A DNA stretch of 51,238 bases, taken from positions 196,813-248,050 of the forward strand of contig VRUG01000001.1 of NCBI GenBank assembly GCA_019456255.1, in the 5' to 3' direction. Every line of letters starts with the position of its first letter. Position 1 is the stretch's first letter. The notes under the pieces are model-generated. The model worked only from the letters and a program-made list of their open reading frames with translations. It ran no database searches and was not told where the DNA came from. The position numbers and the translations under genes are program-made. This document shows positions 24,837-34,357 of the stretch, piece by piece. This DNA comes from Planctomycetota bacterium. Lineage in GTDB: Bacteria > Planctomycetota > Phycisphaerae > Sedimentisphaerales > Anaerobacaceae.

Positions 24837-25868
24837 GTGAACAAGCTTCGTCGTTTTGTAATGTGGTTTGCATTGATATTGATAGTACTGTTGGCAGTTC
24901 TGTCTGTTGTTGGTGCATTTTACGGAGCCGAAAAAGCGTCTCAGTTTTTTAATTCACTTCCTTTAACTATCTATTGGCTAACTCTAACTGTTTTTCTTGT
25001 AGCTGGACTCGTAACTTTTCGTCGTCTTATTCGTGTGCCTGGATTACTATTAATACATCTGGGCTGTGTATTTATCCTGGTTGGAGCGATATGGGGTTCT
25101 GAGGATGGACATCGTTTTCAAAAAAGATTCTTCGGTATTGATAAGGTTCCTTTTGGTTATATGATGATTTATGAGCAAACAGCCGAAAGCAACATCGTTG
25201 CTGAAGATGATAAAGTCCTGGCCAAATTGCCATTTAGTATCTATCTGGAAGATTTTCGTATTGAGTACTATAAAAGCCAATCATACTTACAGGTGGAAAA
25301 CAAAAATGGAGATATACGGCAAATACCTGATGACCTTGACCAGGAACTTAGTTTAAATGAGAGTAAAATAAAAATTCTGCGGGTATTTAGAAATTTCAAA
25401 ATAGCTATCATCGACGGCAAGAAAATTGCAACAGATTCTACCGAACCTGGTATTAACCCTGCGATAGAAATAAATATTGAACTTTCGGATGGATCCAGTA
25501 AGCAACAGTATATATTTGCGCAGTTTCCTCAGGATGCTTACTCTGATGCTGGGCTGAAATTCACATATGTTTCACAGATGCAGGCTCCTGTCAAAGATTA
25601 CTTTAGTGATGTGATTCTACTGGAAGGTGAAAAACAGACCGCCAAAAAAACGATTGAAGTTAATCATCCGCTGCATTATGGAGGCTATCACTTTTATCAG
25701 CACTCATACGACCCAGAGAAAGGGCGGTATACGATTTTAACGGTCTACTCCGATAGTGGGTTGAATCTGGTCTATGCCGGATATTTAATGCTTTGCTCAG
25801 GGGTATTATGGCAATTCTGGTGCAGACATTTCCTGAAGTTCTTCAAAAGGTCGCGAAATGGAGATTAA
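24837..25868 (+). CDS. ResB-like cytochrome c maturation protein (System II)
   Basis: 343 aa from a GTG start at 24837, which has AGGA/AAGG just upstream; a longer GTG reading from 24804 has no ribosome site. Three N-terminal spans, a large periplasmic domain (about 110-310) and a final span with a basic tail match ResB/Ccs1. The periplasmic part ends with VNHPLHYGGYHFYQHSYD, the conserved segment near the last helix. ResB works with CcsA/ResC to attach heme to CxxCH sites. Its partner gene overlaps by 11 bp but is truncated. Confidence 0.8.
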   Translation: MNKLRRFVMWFALILIVLLAVLSVVGAFYGAEKASQFFNSLPLTIYWLTLTVFLVAGLVTFRRLIRVPGLLLIHLGCVFILVGAIWGSEDGHRFQKRFFGIDKVPFGYMMIYEQTAESNIVAEDDKVLAKLPFSIYLEDFRIEYYKSQSYLQVENKNGDIRQIPDDLDQELSLNESKIKILRVFRNFKIAIIDGKKIATDSTEPGINPAIEINIELSDGSSKQQYIFAQFPQDAYSDAGLKFTYVSQMQAPVKDYFSDVILLEGEKQTAKKTIEVNHPLHYGGYHFYQHSYDPEKGRYTILTVYSDSGLNLVYAGYLMLCSGVLWQFWCRHFLKFFKRSRNGD

Positions 25869-26274
25869 GTATACTATACTTGGACTATTGCTTTATATCG
25901 CCCTTGCGATATACTTGTTGACATTCGTAACCAGGCTCTTGCGCTTCAGTAAACTGGCGAAAGCGTTGTATTTTCTTGGCTTTACTGTAATACTCATCGC
26001 TTTCGGATATCGATGGTATCAAGTTCGTCATATCCCAATGCAGAATCTCTTTGAAGTCTTTTTGACTCTGAGCGTGTTGATTTATCCACTATCTATATTT
26101 TGCAGACGAATCCTTCAAGTTGGCGGCGAAACAACAGATGCTCTTATAGCAGCGATATTGCTCGTCCCTGCTGGTTTTATATTCAGTGCTGAACCACAGA
26201 AATTGAAGCTGACGTCAATAAGGCCGAGGGCGGCAACAAGGCTACGGGGACACGTGGGGACAAGTTGGGTTTGA
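25858..26274 (+). pseudogene. Truncated ccsA/resC cytochrome c assembly gene
   Basis: The ATG overlaps the ResB stop. Residues 1-113 resemble the N-terminal spans of CcsA (a HIPMQNLFEVFLTLS segment, later VPAGFIFSAEPQK). The catalytic WWD region and the heme-ligand His of CcsA, normally past residue 150, are absent. At 26197 the sequence switches to a 60-bp fragment of the histone gene and then to an unrelated repeat; the last 25 residues are out of family. The switch occurs within CAGAAATTG, shared by both genes. A functional partner must be encoded elsewhere, or the join is an assembly artefact. Confidence 0.8.
26197..26256. repeat. 60-bp histone-gene fragment inside ccsA
   Basis: Ungapped match of 58/60 to 8045-8104, in the same orientation, starting at CAGAAATTG and ending at CACGTG. 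It follows ccsA coding sequence directly and is followed directly by the dispersed repeat. The two differences are A/G transitions. Confidence 0.95.
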
Positions 26275-26384
26275 TTGGGTTTGTTTTTTCGTGTTGTATA
26301 TTGTGTAATTTTCTTGTAATCCTTTATTGAATAAAAGTTTATGTTCATTTCTGCACTTTTGAAAATGGGTTCGTTTATTAAAAC
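26255..26384. repeat. Dispersed repeat, copy A
   Basis: About 130 bp alignable with 46216-46335. It starts TGGGGACAAGTTGGGTTTG and ends TTCATTTC...TTTATTAAAAC, with divergent middles. In copy B this segment abuts the stop of the 212-aa gene; here no such gene remains, so copy A looks like a deletion derivative of the same element. Confidence 0.75.
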
Positions 26385-26583
26385 GTTTATATTTTGCAAC
26401 AACGGTAGGCTCCGGTAAGGCACCAGGCATTTAACGACGAAATGTCTCCGCGCTACTTCGTGTCTAAAGAAATTTAAAATGGTAATGACCAAATTTGAAA
26501 CCCCCGTATGGTCCGCCTTTGGCGGATTTTCCCTTCGCCTGCGCTCAGGGCAGGCGAGTATTATACCAGATATTGGCAGAAAA
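26385..26583. other. Intergenic with element remains
   Basis: No gene. It holds a short REP-like string (CCCTTCGCCTGCGCTCAGGG, about 26531-26550), then GTATTATACCAGATATT (26558-26574) and AAATCAAGAAG (26581-26591). The latter two recur at 47152-47168 and 47173-47185 upstream of the 212-aa gene, suggesting they mark the other end of the same element. Confidence 0.55.
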
Positions 26584-26829
26584 TCAAGAAGAATCGCGAT
26601 TCTTACGATTTCGCCTTCTAAGCCACAAGCCACCAAAACCGAACAAAAGAATAGTGCCAGGTTCAGGGACCTCGCCAGCAATTTGCAAGGCAACATTATC
26701 ACAGCTTCGGTTTGTTAGCTGTTTATACCACTGTCCTGCTTTTGTTTGGCTTAGGCTGTTTAGAACAAACCCCTGCACAGCCAACCCTATCAACAAAACA
26801 ATAATTTTAAGATTCTTACATGTAATCAT
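26584..26829 (-). CDS. Very short PEP-CTERM protein
   Basis: 81 aa with an AAGGA ribosome site. It consists of a signal peptide (residues 5-24), about 30 residues of body and a PEP-CTERM tail: VPEPGT, a hydrophobic helix and the basic end LRRRNRKNR. PEP-CTERM tails are cleaved by exosortase, and the protein is attached to the envelope or to exopolysaccharide. A normal member has 150-400 aa between signal and tail, so this may be an internally deleted copy. It follows the subtilase gene on the same strand (64-bp gap). Confidence 0.7.
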   Translation of the reverse strand: MITCKNLKIIVLLIGLAVQGFVLNSLSQTKAGQWYKQLTNRSCDNVALQIAGEVPEPGTILLFGFGGLWLRRRNRKNRDSS

Positions 26830-26893
26830 TTTTTATCCTTCCTTTCACAATACTTCTATTAAAAGTTAATAAATTACAATCTAATATCAATTT

Positions 26894-29800
26894 TCATTCC
26901 AGCTCATCGATAGTTCCATTTGTCAGGCTACTATCATAATCAGCGGTTACAGTATCTACTTTCAGCGTTCCATTTTGGTTATTTAACGAATATTCGCAGC
27001 CTTCGCCAGAATGATTAGCCGTGGTTCTACTGGTCGTTATTTGCGTATTACCAAGAACCTCAGCTGTACCGCTTCCACGCACAGAAATTCCGCTAACCAT
27101 TATCCCGCGGCCATCTCCATTTGGATCTGAACTATCTTCGATGCCAGTAAGGTTTATCCGGCAGTTGTCCACAACTACTTTACCCGGATAAGTAGTGGTA
27201 GGACTCGGGTTACGCCCGCCGTTTACGACACCAAACAATTGCCATTCTGCGGTTTCGTTTTGACGGTTATCGTGATACAAGGTGGTCAGGGTCAAATTCA
27301 TTGTTGTATTGGTTATTGTTACTGTGTCGTTAGGATTTCTCAGTTGAGTTATGACACCGGCAAGCCATGGAGTATCATAATGAGGCTCATAATCGCTGGT
27401 AGCAATATTGGCACTAATTGTAACATTATCAATTGTGCCTGACCTCAGGGCTTTAATGCCAGCTGGATGCTGTCCTCCCCAGCTACGTGTTTTAGGATAG
27501 AAAGTACTATCTGAAATCTCAAATGTTGAATAAGCATGAACGCAAGGTCGGTACCATCCTTCAATTACACAATCGGAAATAACTAAATGACCGTATGAAG
27601 TAACCGCGTCATGAACACTTTTTACAATGCAATTACGTAACGTTCCTTCTCCCCAAAATCGGACACTATTTTGATTATTGCCTACATTGTGTATTTTGAT
27701 ATTTTCAACGATGTTATCACCTTCACAGCGAAGGCCGTCAGCATAAATCTCAGATGCAATGTCAGTGAAGTTTGGGTCTCTCGCGTTACGTCTTTGATGC
27801 TGAATTACTACATCCTCAGGTAAGCTGCCTTTGCCTATCAAATCACAATAAGCCGGCAGGTTATGACCGCCCGGATAAAAGTCATTTAACTGTTCCGCAT
27901 AAGTACCGGGATAAACCTCAATACAGCCGTAATGACTCTCGTCAGGCTCGTTTTGGACCATTGCCGCTATTGCGTCGTTAATGGTATTATAATCATATTC
28001 GATTCCCCTCACAGGTGTTTGCCCGACAGTTATAATATAAGCGTAGGTTCTGCTATTTGGGTCTTCCGGTGGGCCGCTTCCACCGCCGCTCGCCGATGAC
28101 GTTGTTCCTGTTGACGACTCACCGGCAGGCAATAGCCAGTTTTCAGCTAACAGTGCAATGTCATAAAAGTCAACTATTCCGTCTCCACCTGGCGGTGCAA
28201 TGTCGGCGTTGGGCGTTGTGGTTGGCGACTCTAACCATTGAGCGGCCATCATCGAAAAGTCATACATACCAACATTACAATCACGATTCAGGTCACCGAT
28301 TAAAAAATAGAAATCCCAATCGAACTGAGCCTGCTGACAGCCGCCAAGAGGAAATTCCTCATTAACCACAAGATTAAGGTCATCAAAATATGCTATTTTA
28401 CCATATGTGTAACTAGCTGCGTTTTCGACTGAGACGGTACAGGTAATACTCCTTGTTCCTATCGGAGCAGGGTTACTATAGACCGTATACAGTGCCCAGG
28501 AAGTGGTGGCCTCAGGGGCCAGAACATCTTCTCTTAGCACACCACCGGTTAAGTTCTTAAATTCAAGCTCAACACCTATGGGAGTGTACGCAGGAGTTAC
28601 TTTTGAGTATGCGGTAAGAGTGTAACGGATATCTTCTGCTGCCGGTATGCTTTGAGAAACAGCTGTCCATGAAAAGCTGGTAGCATCCAGCATAACGTAA
28701 TCATCTCCGCTATGAGAATAAGTGGAGTCATTTTCAATATAGGTGATTTCATAGATTGGGTCAGGGCCATTAAGACCACCTGAAAAATCCCAGTATTCCG
28801 GCTCACTTGAGTTACATGGGTTGACATCCTCAAAACCTGGATTAAGTAACAAATTTGAAGCTGGGTCAACATCAGGCATAACGTCGCAACAGACGGGTGT
28901 GCTCTCACAGTCATTGACATCATCTATTCCATCGCCGGTCATCGAGCTGCAATTTGTTATTACACTGTCCGTTTCTACGGATGGCTTTACCTTAACTGTC
29001 AGCGTAACGCTACCTGTTTGTCCGGGTGAGAGCGTTCCGATATTCCAGATAATTGTATTGGCATCAAGAGTGTAACTGCCCGACGCTGAGTCGAAATCCA
29101 CCTCGTCCGGAAGCACATCGATGATATTTACATCGTTGACGGTTCCAATATGCAGGGGATTGCAGGGGTCGGTATCGGGATTGCTGTAGCTAACGTTATA
29201 TGTTATGTAACCGTTTGGCTCGGCGCAATTGCCTTCCATAATCCCGTCATCAGTATTAAGAGTTAAGCTAAACGTTTCGACCAGAGCTTTATGTAAGTTG
29301 AGCCTGCCGCCTGTAACACAAAAGTCCTTCATAGAATCAAGCTTATCAACTGAATTAAGGATAATATCCTTTACCTCTGAATAGTGAAGTTTGGGATTTA
29401 TGGACCAGATAAGGGCACAGGCACCTGCGACATGAGGTGTTGCCATGGAAGTGCCGCTCTTATCATTATATCGATCACCTGGTATACAGCTATAAATATC
29501 CTTACCGGGAGCAGCAAGGTCAACTTTAGTTACTCCATAATTTGAAGCCCAGCCACCAGGTGCACGATACCCTCTTTCATCATCATGGTCCGTGGCCATT
29601 ACAGAAATGATGTTATCAGGAACGTAACTTGCCGGATAGAAAGGGTTCGAATCGTTATTGTTGCCATAATTACCAGCTGCTGCAATAAAAAGTACACCTG
29701 CATCCCTAGCATTTTCAATCACATCTTTCTCCGCCTGACTAAAAGACCCACCTCCCCACGAATTATTTAAGATATTTGCTCCCATCTCTACTGCGTATTC

Positions 29801-30595
29801 GATGGCATCAATGGCATCACTGGTTAATATCCCACGCTGACAAGCAGCGGTAATTTTTAATGGCATCATTTTAACCTTCCAGCAAACCCCTGTTACACCC
29901 GTTCCGTTATTTCCTATCCCCCCAATTGTTCCAGCAACGTGAGTTCCATGGCCTTCGCAGTCATCTGGATTATTATTTTTATCTGCAAAATCCCAGCCGT
30001 AAATGTCATCCATATAACCATTTTCATCGTCATCAACTCCAGTTGTGCCGTTTAATTCAGCTTGATTGGTCCACATATTTGCTGCCAGGTCTTCATGGTT
30101 ATAGTCTACGCCTGAATCGATAACTGCTACAATAATATCTTCGGCATCTGTTGCAATGTCCCATGCCTGCGGTGCATCGATGTCGGCATCTGCCGTCCCT
30201 GATGTCTGGCCTGTATTGTGCATTCCCCAGAGATTATTAAAATATGTGTCATCAGGTATTGTAGAAATAATCATACCTTTATAGTTTGGTTCAGCATACA
30301 AAATGCCATCAGTAGTTTTAAAGACAGAAAGCATGTCTTTAACGGTATAACCTGCAGGAAACTTTACTACCGTTAATCCGGGAACACGCTTAAATGAGTG
30401 TCTAATATCTCCGCCACCAATCGAATCCAGGAGTCCTCTGCGTTCTGCCTTTGTCCTTTGGATACCATTTGCTTTTGGTGCAAAGCGAACTATCAGTTCT
30501 CCGGGTTTATAGTCTAATTCGTTTGGGTCATCCGCGATAATGACAGTTGAAAATGCAGCTATAATAAGACATACAATGAAAACTCTGATAGACAT
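26894..30595 (-). CDS. Secreted subtilisin-family protease with dockerin-like and beta-helix parts
   Basis: 1233 aa. Signal peptide (1-21) and an inhibitor-type prodomain (about 25-110). The catalytic S8 domain has Asp160 (VIDSGVD), His216 (GHGTHVAG), oxyanion Asn309 (AAAGNYGNN) and Ser383 (GTSMATPHVAG), so it should be active. A DUF11-like Ig domain (about 435-550) and a carbohydrate-binding-like sandwich (about 575-735) follow. A dockerin-like calcium-loop pair is at about 750-805 (LIGDLNRDCNVGMYDFSMMA, then DGIVDFYDIALLAENWL). The C-terminal 390 residues form a pectate-lyase-type beta-helix (INDAIAAMVQNEPDESHYG..., repeated turns). Protease plus sugar-binding helix suggests cell-surface degradation of glycoprotein or polysaccharide. 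Confidence 0.85.
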   Translation of the reverse strand: MSIRVFIVCLIIAAFSTVIIADDPNELDYKPGELIVRFAPKANGIQRTKAERRGLLDSIGGGDIRHSFKRVPGLTVVKFPAGYTVKDMLSVFKTTDGILYAEPNYKGMIISTIPDDTYFNNLWGMHNTGQTSGTADADIDAPQAWDIATDAEDIIVAVIDSGVDYNHEDLAANMWTNQAELNGTTGVDDDENGYMDDIYGWDFADKNNNPDDCEGHGTHVAGTIGGIGNNGTGVTGVCWKVKMMPLKITAACQRGILTSDAIDAIEYAVEMGANILNNSWGGGSFSQAEKDVIENARDAGVLFIAAAGNYGNNNDSNPFYPASYVPDNIISVMATDHDDERGYRAPGGWASNYGVTKVDLAAPGKDIYSCIPGDRYNDKSGTSMATPHVAGACALIWSINPKLHYSEVKDIILNSVDKLDSMKDFCVTGGRLNLHKALVETFSLTLNTDDGIMEGNCAEPNGYITYNVSYSNPDTDPCNPLHIGTVNDVNIIDVLPDEVDFDSASGSYTLDANTIIWNIGTLSPGQTGSVTLTVKVKPSVETDSVITNCSSMTGDGIDDVNDCESTPVCCDVMPDVDPASNLLLNPGFEDVNPCNSSEPEYWDFSGGLNGPDPIYEITYIENDSTYSHSGDDYVMLDATSFSWTAVSQSIPAAEDIRYTLTAYSKVTPAYTPIGVELEFKNLTGGVLREDVLAPEATTSWALYTVYSNPAPIGTRSITCTVSVENAASYTYGKIAYFDDLNLVVNEEFPLGGCQQAQFDWDFYFLIGDLNRDCNVGMYDFSMMAAQWLESPTTTPNADIAPPGGDGIVDFYDIALLAENWLLPAGESSTGTTSSASGGGSGPPEDPNSRTYAYIITVGQTPVRGIEYDYNTINDAIAAMVQNEPDESHYGCIEVYPGTYAEQLNDFYPGGHNLPAYCDLIGKGSLPEDVVIQHQRRNARDPNFTDIASEIYADGLRCEGDNIVENIKIHNVGNNQNSVRFWGEGTLRNCIVKSVHDAVTSYGHLVISDCVIEGWYRPCVHAYSTFEISDSTFYPKTRSWGGQHPAGIKALRSGTIDNVTISANIATSDYEPHYDTPWLAGVITQLRNPNDTVTITNTTMNLTLTTLYHDNRQNETAEWQLFGVVNGGRNPSPTTTYPGKVVVDNCRINLTGIEDSSDPNGDGRGIMVSGISVRGSGTAEVLGNTQITTSRTTANHSGEGCEYSLNNQNGTLKVDTVTADYDSSLTNGTIDELE

Positions 30596-30636
30596 GCCTC
30601 CTCCTTCTTTAATAATAATTTTCCTTCTCCGTGAAA

Positions 30637-32325
30637 TTATTTCTTATGACGTTTTGTTGTTGTATTATGCAAGAGCCTAATCTTGTCGGTACCTTCGAAA
30701 GTTTTTCCATCGTTTAATTGGCCAGTGACTGTGACATCTGCGAAGATATTGAATCCGCCATTACGGTCGAGGCCTTCCTGTAAAATAAGGGTGTCGATAA
30801 CGATTGAACGGTCGAACTTCATTGTCAACTGCTGCTTACCGGGATTAGCTTGGACATGTTGCGCAGGTACTAAGTCAGCGAGCTTGATGGAGTCTTTGTC
30901 AATGTCTGCAACGGTGTAACCGGCGGGTGCTTTGATATTGCATGTAATCCATCTGCCTTGACTTTTAGTGTTTAGTGTTTTGGGGATGATGTTAACGACA
31001 GCAGGTATAGCTGGCAAAAATTCATAACAGCCCATATCAATTCTACCCTCAAGGATGCGTGGGTTGCCGTCAAGGTCGGTTTCGCCGGGTGCGGGCGGGT
31101 AAGCGGGGTCGCCGGTATTGATGGATGGTGAGCCAAGTAACAGATGATAATCACCGTCCACCCATACATTGCCATCCCAGAAACCCGGCTGTACAAACTT
31201 TGGATTATCATCAATATTGCCTTCGCCTCCCCATCCGCCTAAAATATCACTATAAGTAATCGTTAATGCCGAACTATCATTGTTCCATATCTGGTCGGCG
31301 CCATCCCATAGAATACAGTTGGATAATTCAATAGTGCCTGGATATCGCTGATTAGAAAAATCAGAGGCCAAAGTATTACCACTAATGGCTTGATTGCCGC
31401 TAAATGTGCAGCTGGTAACTGTCAGACTACTGCGCGAACTGAATACCCCGCCACCGTAATCAGCGTAGTTGCCGTTAAATATGCAGTTAGTAACTAACGG
31501 ATTGCTGTTCCAATAACACATTCCGCCACCAACATTCTGATGTGGATGGGGGAGAAATGGATGATTAGCGGAGTTCGCCTTGAATATACAGTTGGTAATA
31601 ATCGGGTTACTTCTCGAACAGAAAAACCCTCCACCATCCCATTCAGCAGAGTTGCCAGTAAAGGTACAACCGGTTATTGTTGGGCTGCTATCCCAATCAC
31701 AATTCATCCCGCCACCATAATCAGCAGTATTTGCGATGAATGTGCAATTGATAAGTTCGGGGTCACTTTCCCAGCCACAGAACACTCCACCGCCTTTAGC
31801 AGCATAATTTGCGATGAATGTGCAGTTAATAAGTTTCGGACTGCCTCCTGAACAGTATATTCCGCCGCCTCTCCCAAGAGCGGCAACGTTTGAGCTGAAT
31901 GTGCAGTTCCTTATTGTCAGTCCGCTATCCCGACAGAATACACCGCCTCCATCACTTACCATAAGCATATTCCAAGTGCCTCTACCATTGGTAAGTGTAA
32001 AACCTTCAAGAACAGTATTGGGATCGCAATCAAGAGAGGTAACAACTGACCCGTAGTTATCCGCATCTATGATAGTATTATTTGGCTCACTGCCGATAAC
32101 TTCACCTATCAGCTTGACACCGTTGGCAAGTGTGATATTCTCGAAGTATATTCCAGCACTAACCTGAATAGTATCACCATAAACTGCCGCATCAATTGCC
32201 GCCTGAATAGTCGTAAAATCCGCAAACCCGTTCGGGTCGACAACGATATTTCTCGCCTGTGCAGCACCGCAAAGAACGCCCATTACGATCACTGCCAATG
32301 TAAGTGTAGTTAATTTTCTTACCAT
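30637..32325 (-). CDS. Exported right-handed beta-helix protein
   Basis: 562 aa; signal peptide 1-25 (LAVIVMGVLCGAAQA). Residues about 28-430 form a parallel beta-helix: the start NIVVDPNGFADFTTIQAAID is typical of pectin-lyase-like planctomycetal proteins, and the turns repeat as a GGG, CTF, GNSA pattern (GGGIYCSGGSPKLINCTF, GGGMNCDWDSSPTITGCTF and others). Residues 444-562 are a separate module shared with the RCC1-repeat protein upstream. It is probably a surface polysaccharide-binding or adhesion protein; no lyase residues are identified. The AAGGAG leader resembles those of its neighbours. Confidence 0.8.
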   Translation of the reverse strand: MVRKLTTLTLAVIVMGVLCGAAQARNIVVDPNGFADFTTIQAAIDAAVYGDTIQVSAGIYFENITLANGVKLIGEVIGSEPNNTIIDADNYGSVVTSLDCDPNTVLEGFTLTNGRGTWNMLMVSDGGGVFCRDSGLTIRNCTFSSNVAALGRGGGIYCSGGSPKLINCTFIANYAAKGGGVFCGWESDPELINCTFIANTADYGGGMNCDWDSSPTITGCTFTGNSAEWDGGGFFCSRSNPIITNCIFKANSANHPFLPHPHQNVGGGMCYWNSNPLVTNCIFNGNYADYGGGVFSSRSSLTVTSCTFSGNQAISGNTLASDFSNQRYPGTIELSNCILWDGADQIWNNDSSALTITYSDILGGWGGEGNIDDNPKFVQPGFWDGNVWVDGDYHLLLGSPSINTGDPAYPPAPGETDLDGNPRILEGRIDMGCYEFLPAIPAVVNIIPKTLNTKSQGRWITCNIKAPAGYTVADIDKDSIKLADLVPAQHVQANPGKQQLTMKFDRSIVIDTLILQEGLDRNGGFNIFADVTVTGQLNDGKTFEGTDKIRLLHNTTTKRHKK

Positions 32326-32362
32326 ACTCCTTCTCCTTAAAATTAATTCCTATGGTTTATGG

Positions 32363-34357
32363 TTATGGCTTTACATTGTGCAAGAATCTGATATTGTCGG
32401 TTCCTTCAAAAGCTTTTCCATCATTTAATTGGCCAGTGACTTTTATATCAACGAAGATAGCGAATCCGCCGTTACGGTCGAGGCCTTCCTGGAGAATAAG
32501 GGTGTCTATGACAATTTGACGGTCGAACTTTGCCATAATCTGTTGCTGTCCGGGATTTATTTGGATGTGTTGCGCGGGCACTAAGTCGGCGAGTAAAATG
32601 GTTTCTGTGTTTACGTTAGCTATATGACAATCATCTAAATTGATTTTACAGTTAATCCATTCGCTTTGACTTTTGGTATTTAGGGTTTGGGGTACCAAAC
32701 TGATATTTGCCTCAACTGATGTTATGACTTTTTTTAAGGCAAGACCATACCCTCTACCAGCGGCTATTGCGACAAAATCATTACCGACAGGTTTACCAGT
32801 TACCTGACCATCATCGTCCCTGCCCCATCCGACAATCGAGCCGTCAGATTTTAAGGCAAGACCGTAATACCTACCAGCGGCTATTTCGACAAAATCATTA
32901 CCTGTAGGCGGTGATGCCTGACCGTAATCGTCTCTGCCCCAAGCGACGATAGAGCCGTCAGCCTTTAAGGCAAGACTATGTTTATAACCAGCAGCGATGG
33001 CAACAAAATCATTACCTGTAGGTGGACTGGCCTGCCCCCCACTGTTAGCCCCCCATCCGACAATCGAGCCGTCAGCCTTTAATGCAAGACCATGATACCT
33101 ACCTGCAACGATGGCAACAAAATCATTGCCGGCAGGCGGTGATGCCTGACCGTAATGGTTTAAGCCCCAACCGATGATAGAACCGTCGGCTTTTAGGGCA
33201 AGACTGTATCCGCCACCAGTAGAGATGGCAACAAAATCATTGCCGGCAGGCGGGGTGGCCTGACCATTATCATCGGTGCCCCATCCTACGAGAGAGCCAT
33301 CTGATTTCAAGGCAAGATTATGAGAAAGACCGGTAGCAATGGCGACAAAATCATTGCCCCCAGGCGGTGTTGCCCGATTATCGTTATTGCGGCCCCATCC
33401 AACGATAGAACCGTCAAATTTTAAGGCAAGACCATAATCGTAACCGGCAGCAATGGCAATAAAATCATTTCCCGCAGGAGGTGATGCCTGACCGAAATTG
33501 TCTTTTCCCCAGGCAATGATAGAGCCGATAACGTTTGGTTTGGCAATGGCAGGTAAACCCAATAATTTGATAGTATCGACACCTTCAAAAAGTGTGCCGT
33601 CATTTAGTTTACCAGTTACTTTTACATCCGGAAAGACAGAGGACCCACAATTAGAACCCGGGCCTTGTTTAGCGATAAGGGTATCTATGACAGTTAAACG
33701 GTCAAACGTAGCTGTAATGGTTTGCTTGCCGAGATTGACCTGGACATGTTGTGCGGGCACTACTCCGGCAAGTAAAATACTTTCTGTGTTTACGTCCGCT
33801 ATGTCGCAATCATCTAAATTAATTTTGCATGTTATCCATTTGCCGTTGCTTTTGGTATTAAGAGTTTCAGGGGTAATGTCTATATCAGCTTCGCAAAGTG
33901 GTTCAGGAACTATAGCAATTTCAACTCCAACATCTATATCCCCTGATGAGGCATACATAATCCCAAATACATTATACGTACCAACACCGAGAGGGTGTCC
34001 GATATCGTCTTTTTTGTCCCAGGTCCAAGCCCATTGCTTAGACTCGCTTGCGGGTATTTCGATACCAGGTGAATGTGCAAGAAAAAAATGATTCAGTAAC
34101 CAAACAGTAAGGTCGTCCTGCTGTACAAAAAAATTAATTTCGGGACTTTGGTAGCAATAAATAATCGTATCTTCCTCTTTTAGGTTAGTAGCTCTAAAGA
34201 GCATTTCAACATCTTCGCCTAAAGTGTAAACAGCTTTATCTGTCTGGATATAGTATTCTATATCATTAACAATTATAGAATTTGAGACAATTGCTGCATT
34301 TACTAATGGCGAAGCTAGTGTTAATACGATTACAATTAACAATAATTTAGTCTTCAT
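32363..34357 (-). CDS. Exported RCC1-type beta-propeller protein
   Basis: 664 aa. A signal peptide (1-21) is followed by a domain resembling BsuPI (about 35-150: YTLGEDVEMLFRATN, QWAWTWDKKDDIG). A first copy of a ~110-residue module is at 157-268. Seven 38-residue repeats run over 278-544, each GSIVGWGxxxxGQASPPxGNDFVAIAAGxxxxLALKxD, a seven-bladed RCC1 propeller. A second copy of the module is at 550-664. RCC1 repeats in exported bacterial proteins bind proteins or sugars. It is first in a four-gene minus-strand group ending at the PEP-CTERM gene. Confidence 0.85.
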   Translation of the reverse strand: MKTKLLLIVIVLTLASPLVNAAIVSNSIIVNDIEYYIQTDKAVYTLGEDVEMLFRATNLKEEDTIIYCYQSPEINFFVQQDDLTVWLLNHFFLAHSPGIEIPASESKQWAWTWDKKDDIGHPLGVGTYNVFGIMYASSGDIDVGVEIAIVPEPLCEADIDITPETLNTKSNGKWITCKINLDDCDIADVNTESILLAGVVPAQHVQVNLGKQTITATFDRLTVIDTLIAKQGPGSNCGSSVFPDVKVTGKLNDGTLFEGVDTIKLLGLPAIAKPNVIGSIIAWGKDNFGQASPPAGNDFIAIAAGYDYGLALKFDGSIVGWGRNNDNRATPPGGNDFVAIATGLSHNLALKSDGSLVGWGTDDNGQATPPAGNDFVAISTGGGYSLALKADGSIIGWGLNHYGQASPPAGNDFVAIVAGRYHGLALKADGSIVGWGANSGGQASPPTGNDFVAIAAGYKHSLALKADGSIVAWGRDDYGQASPPTGNDFVEIAAGRYYGLALKSDGSIVGWGRDDDGQVTGKPVGNDFVAIAAGRGYGLALKKVITSVEANISLVPQTLNTKSQSEWINCKINLDDCHIANVNTETILLADLVPAQHIQINPGQQQIMAKFDRQIVIDTLILQEGLDRNGGFAIFVDIKVTGQLNDGKAFEGTDNIRFLHNVKP
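32726..33526 (-). repeat. Seven tandem 114-bp coding repeats
   Basis: The seven RCC1 blades are near-identical in their core at the DNA level (AAGGCAAGAC and AAAATCATT strings recur every 114 bp). The last blade has one extra codon. Confidence 0.85.

Noticed and set aside
26242..26430. Minus-strand 62-aa frame across repeat A
   Set aside because: It lies wholly in the repeat and its reading has no protein character; the sequence is the non-coding flank in copy B.
32726..33526. Tandem repeat as a CRISPR array
   Set aside because: Units are 114 bp, adjacent, without spacers, and encode RCC1 blades.
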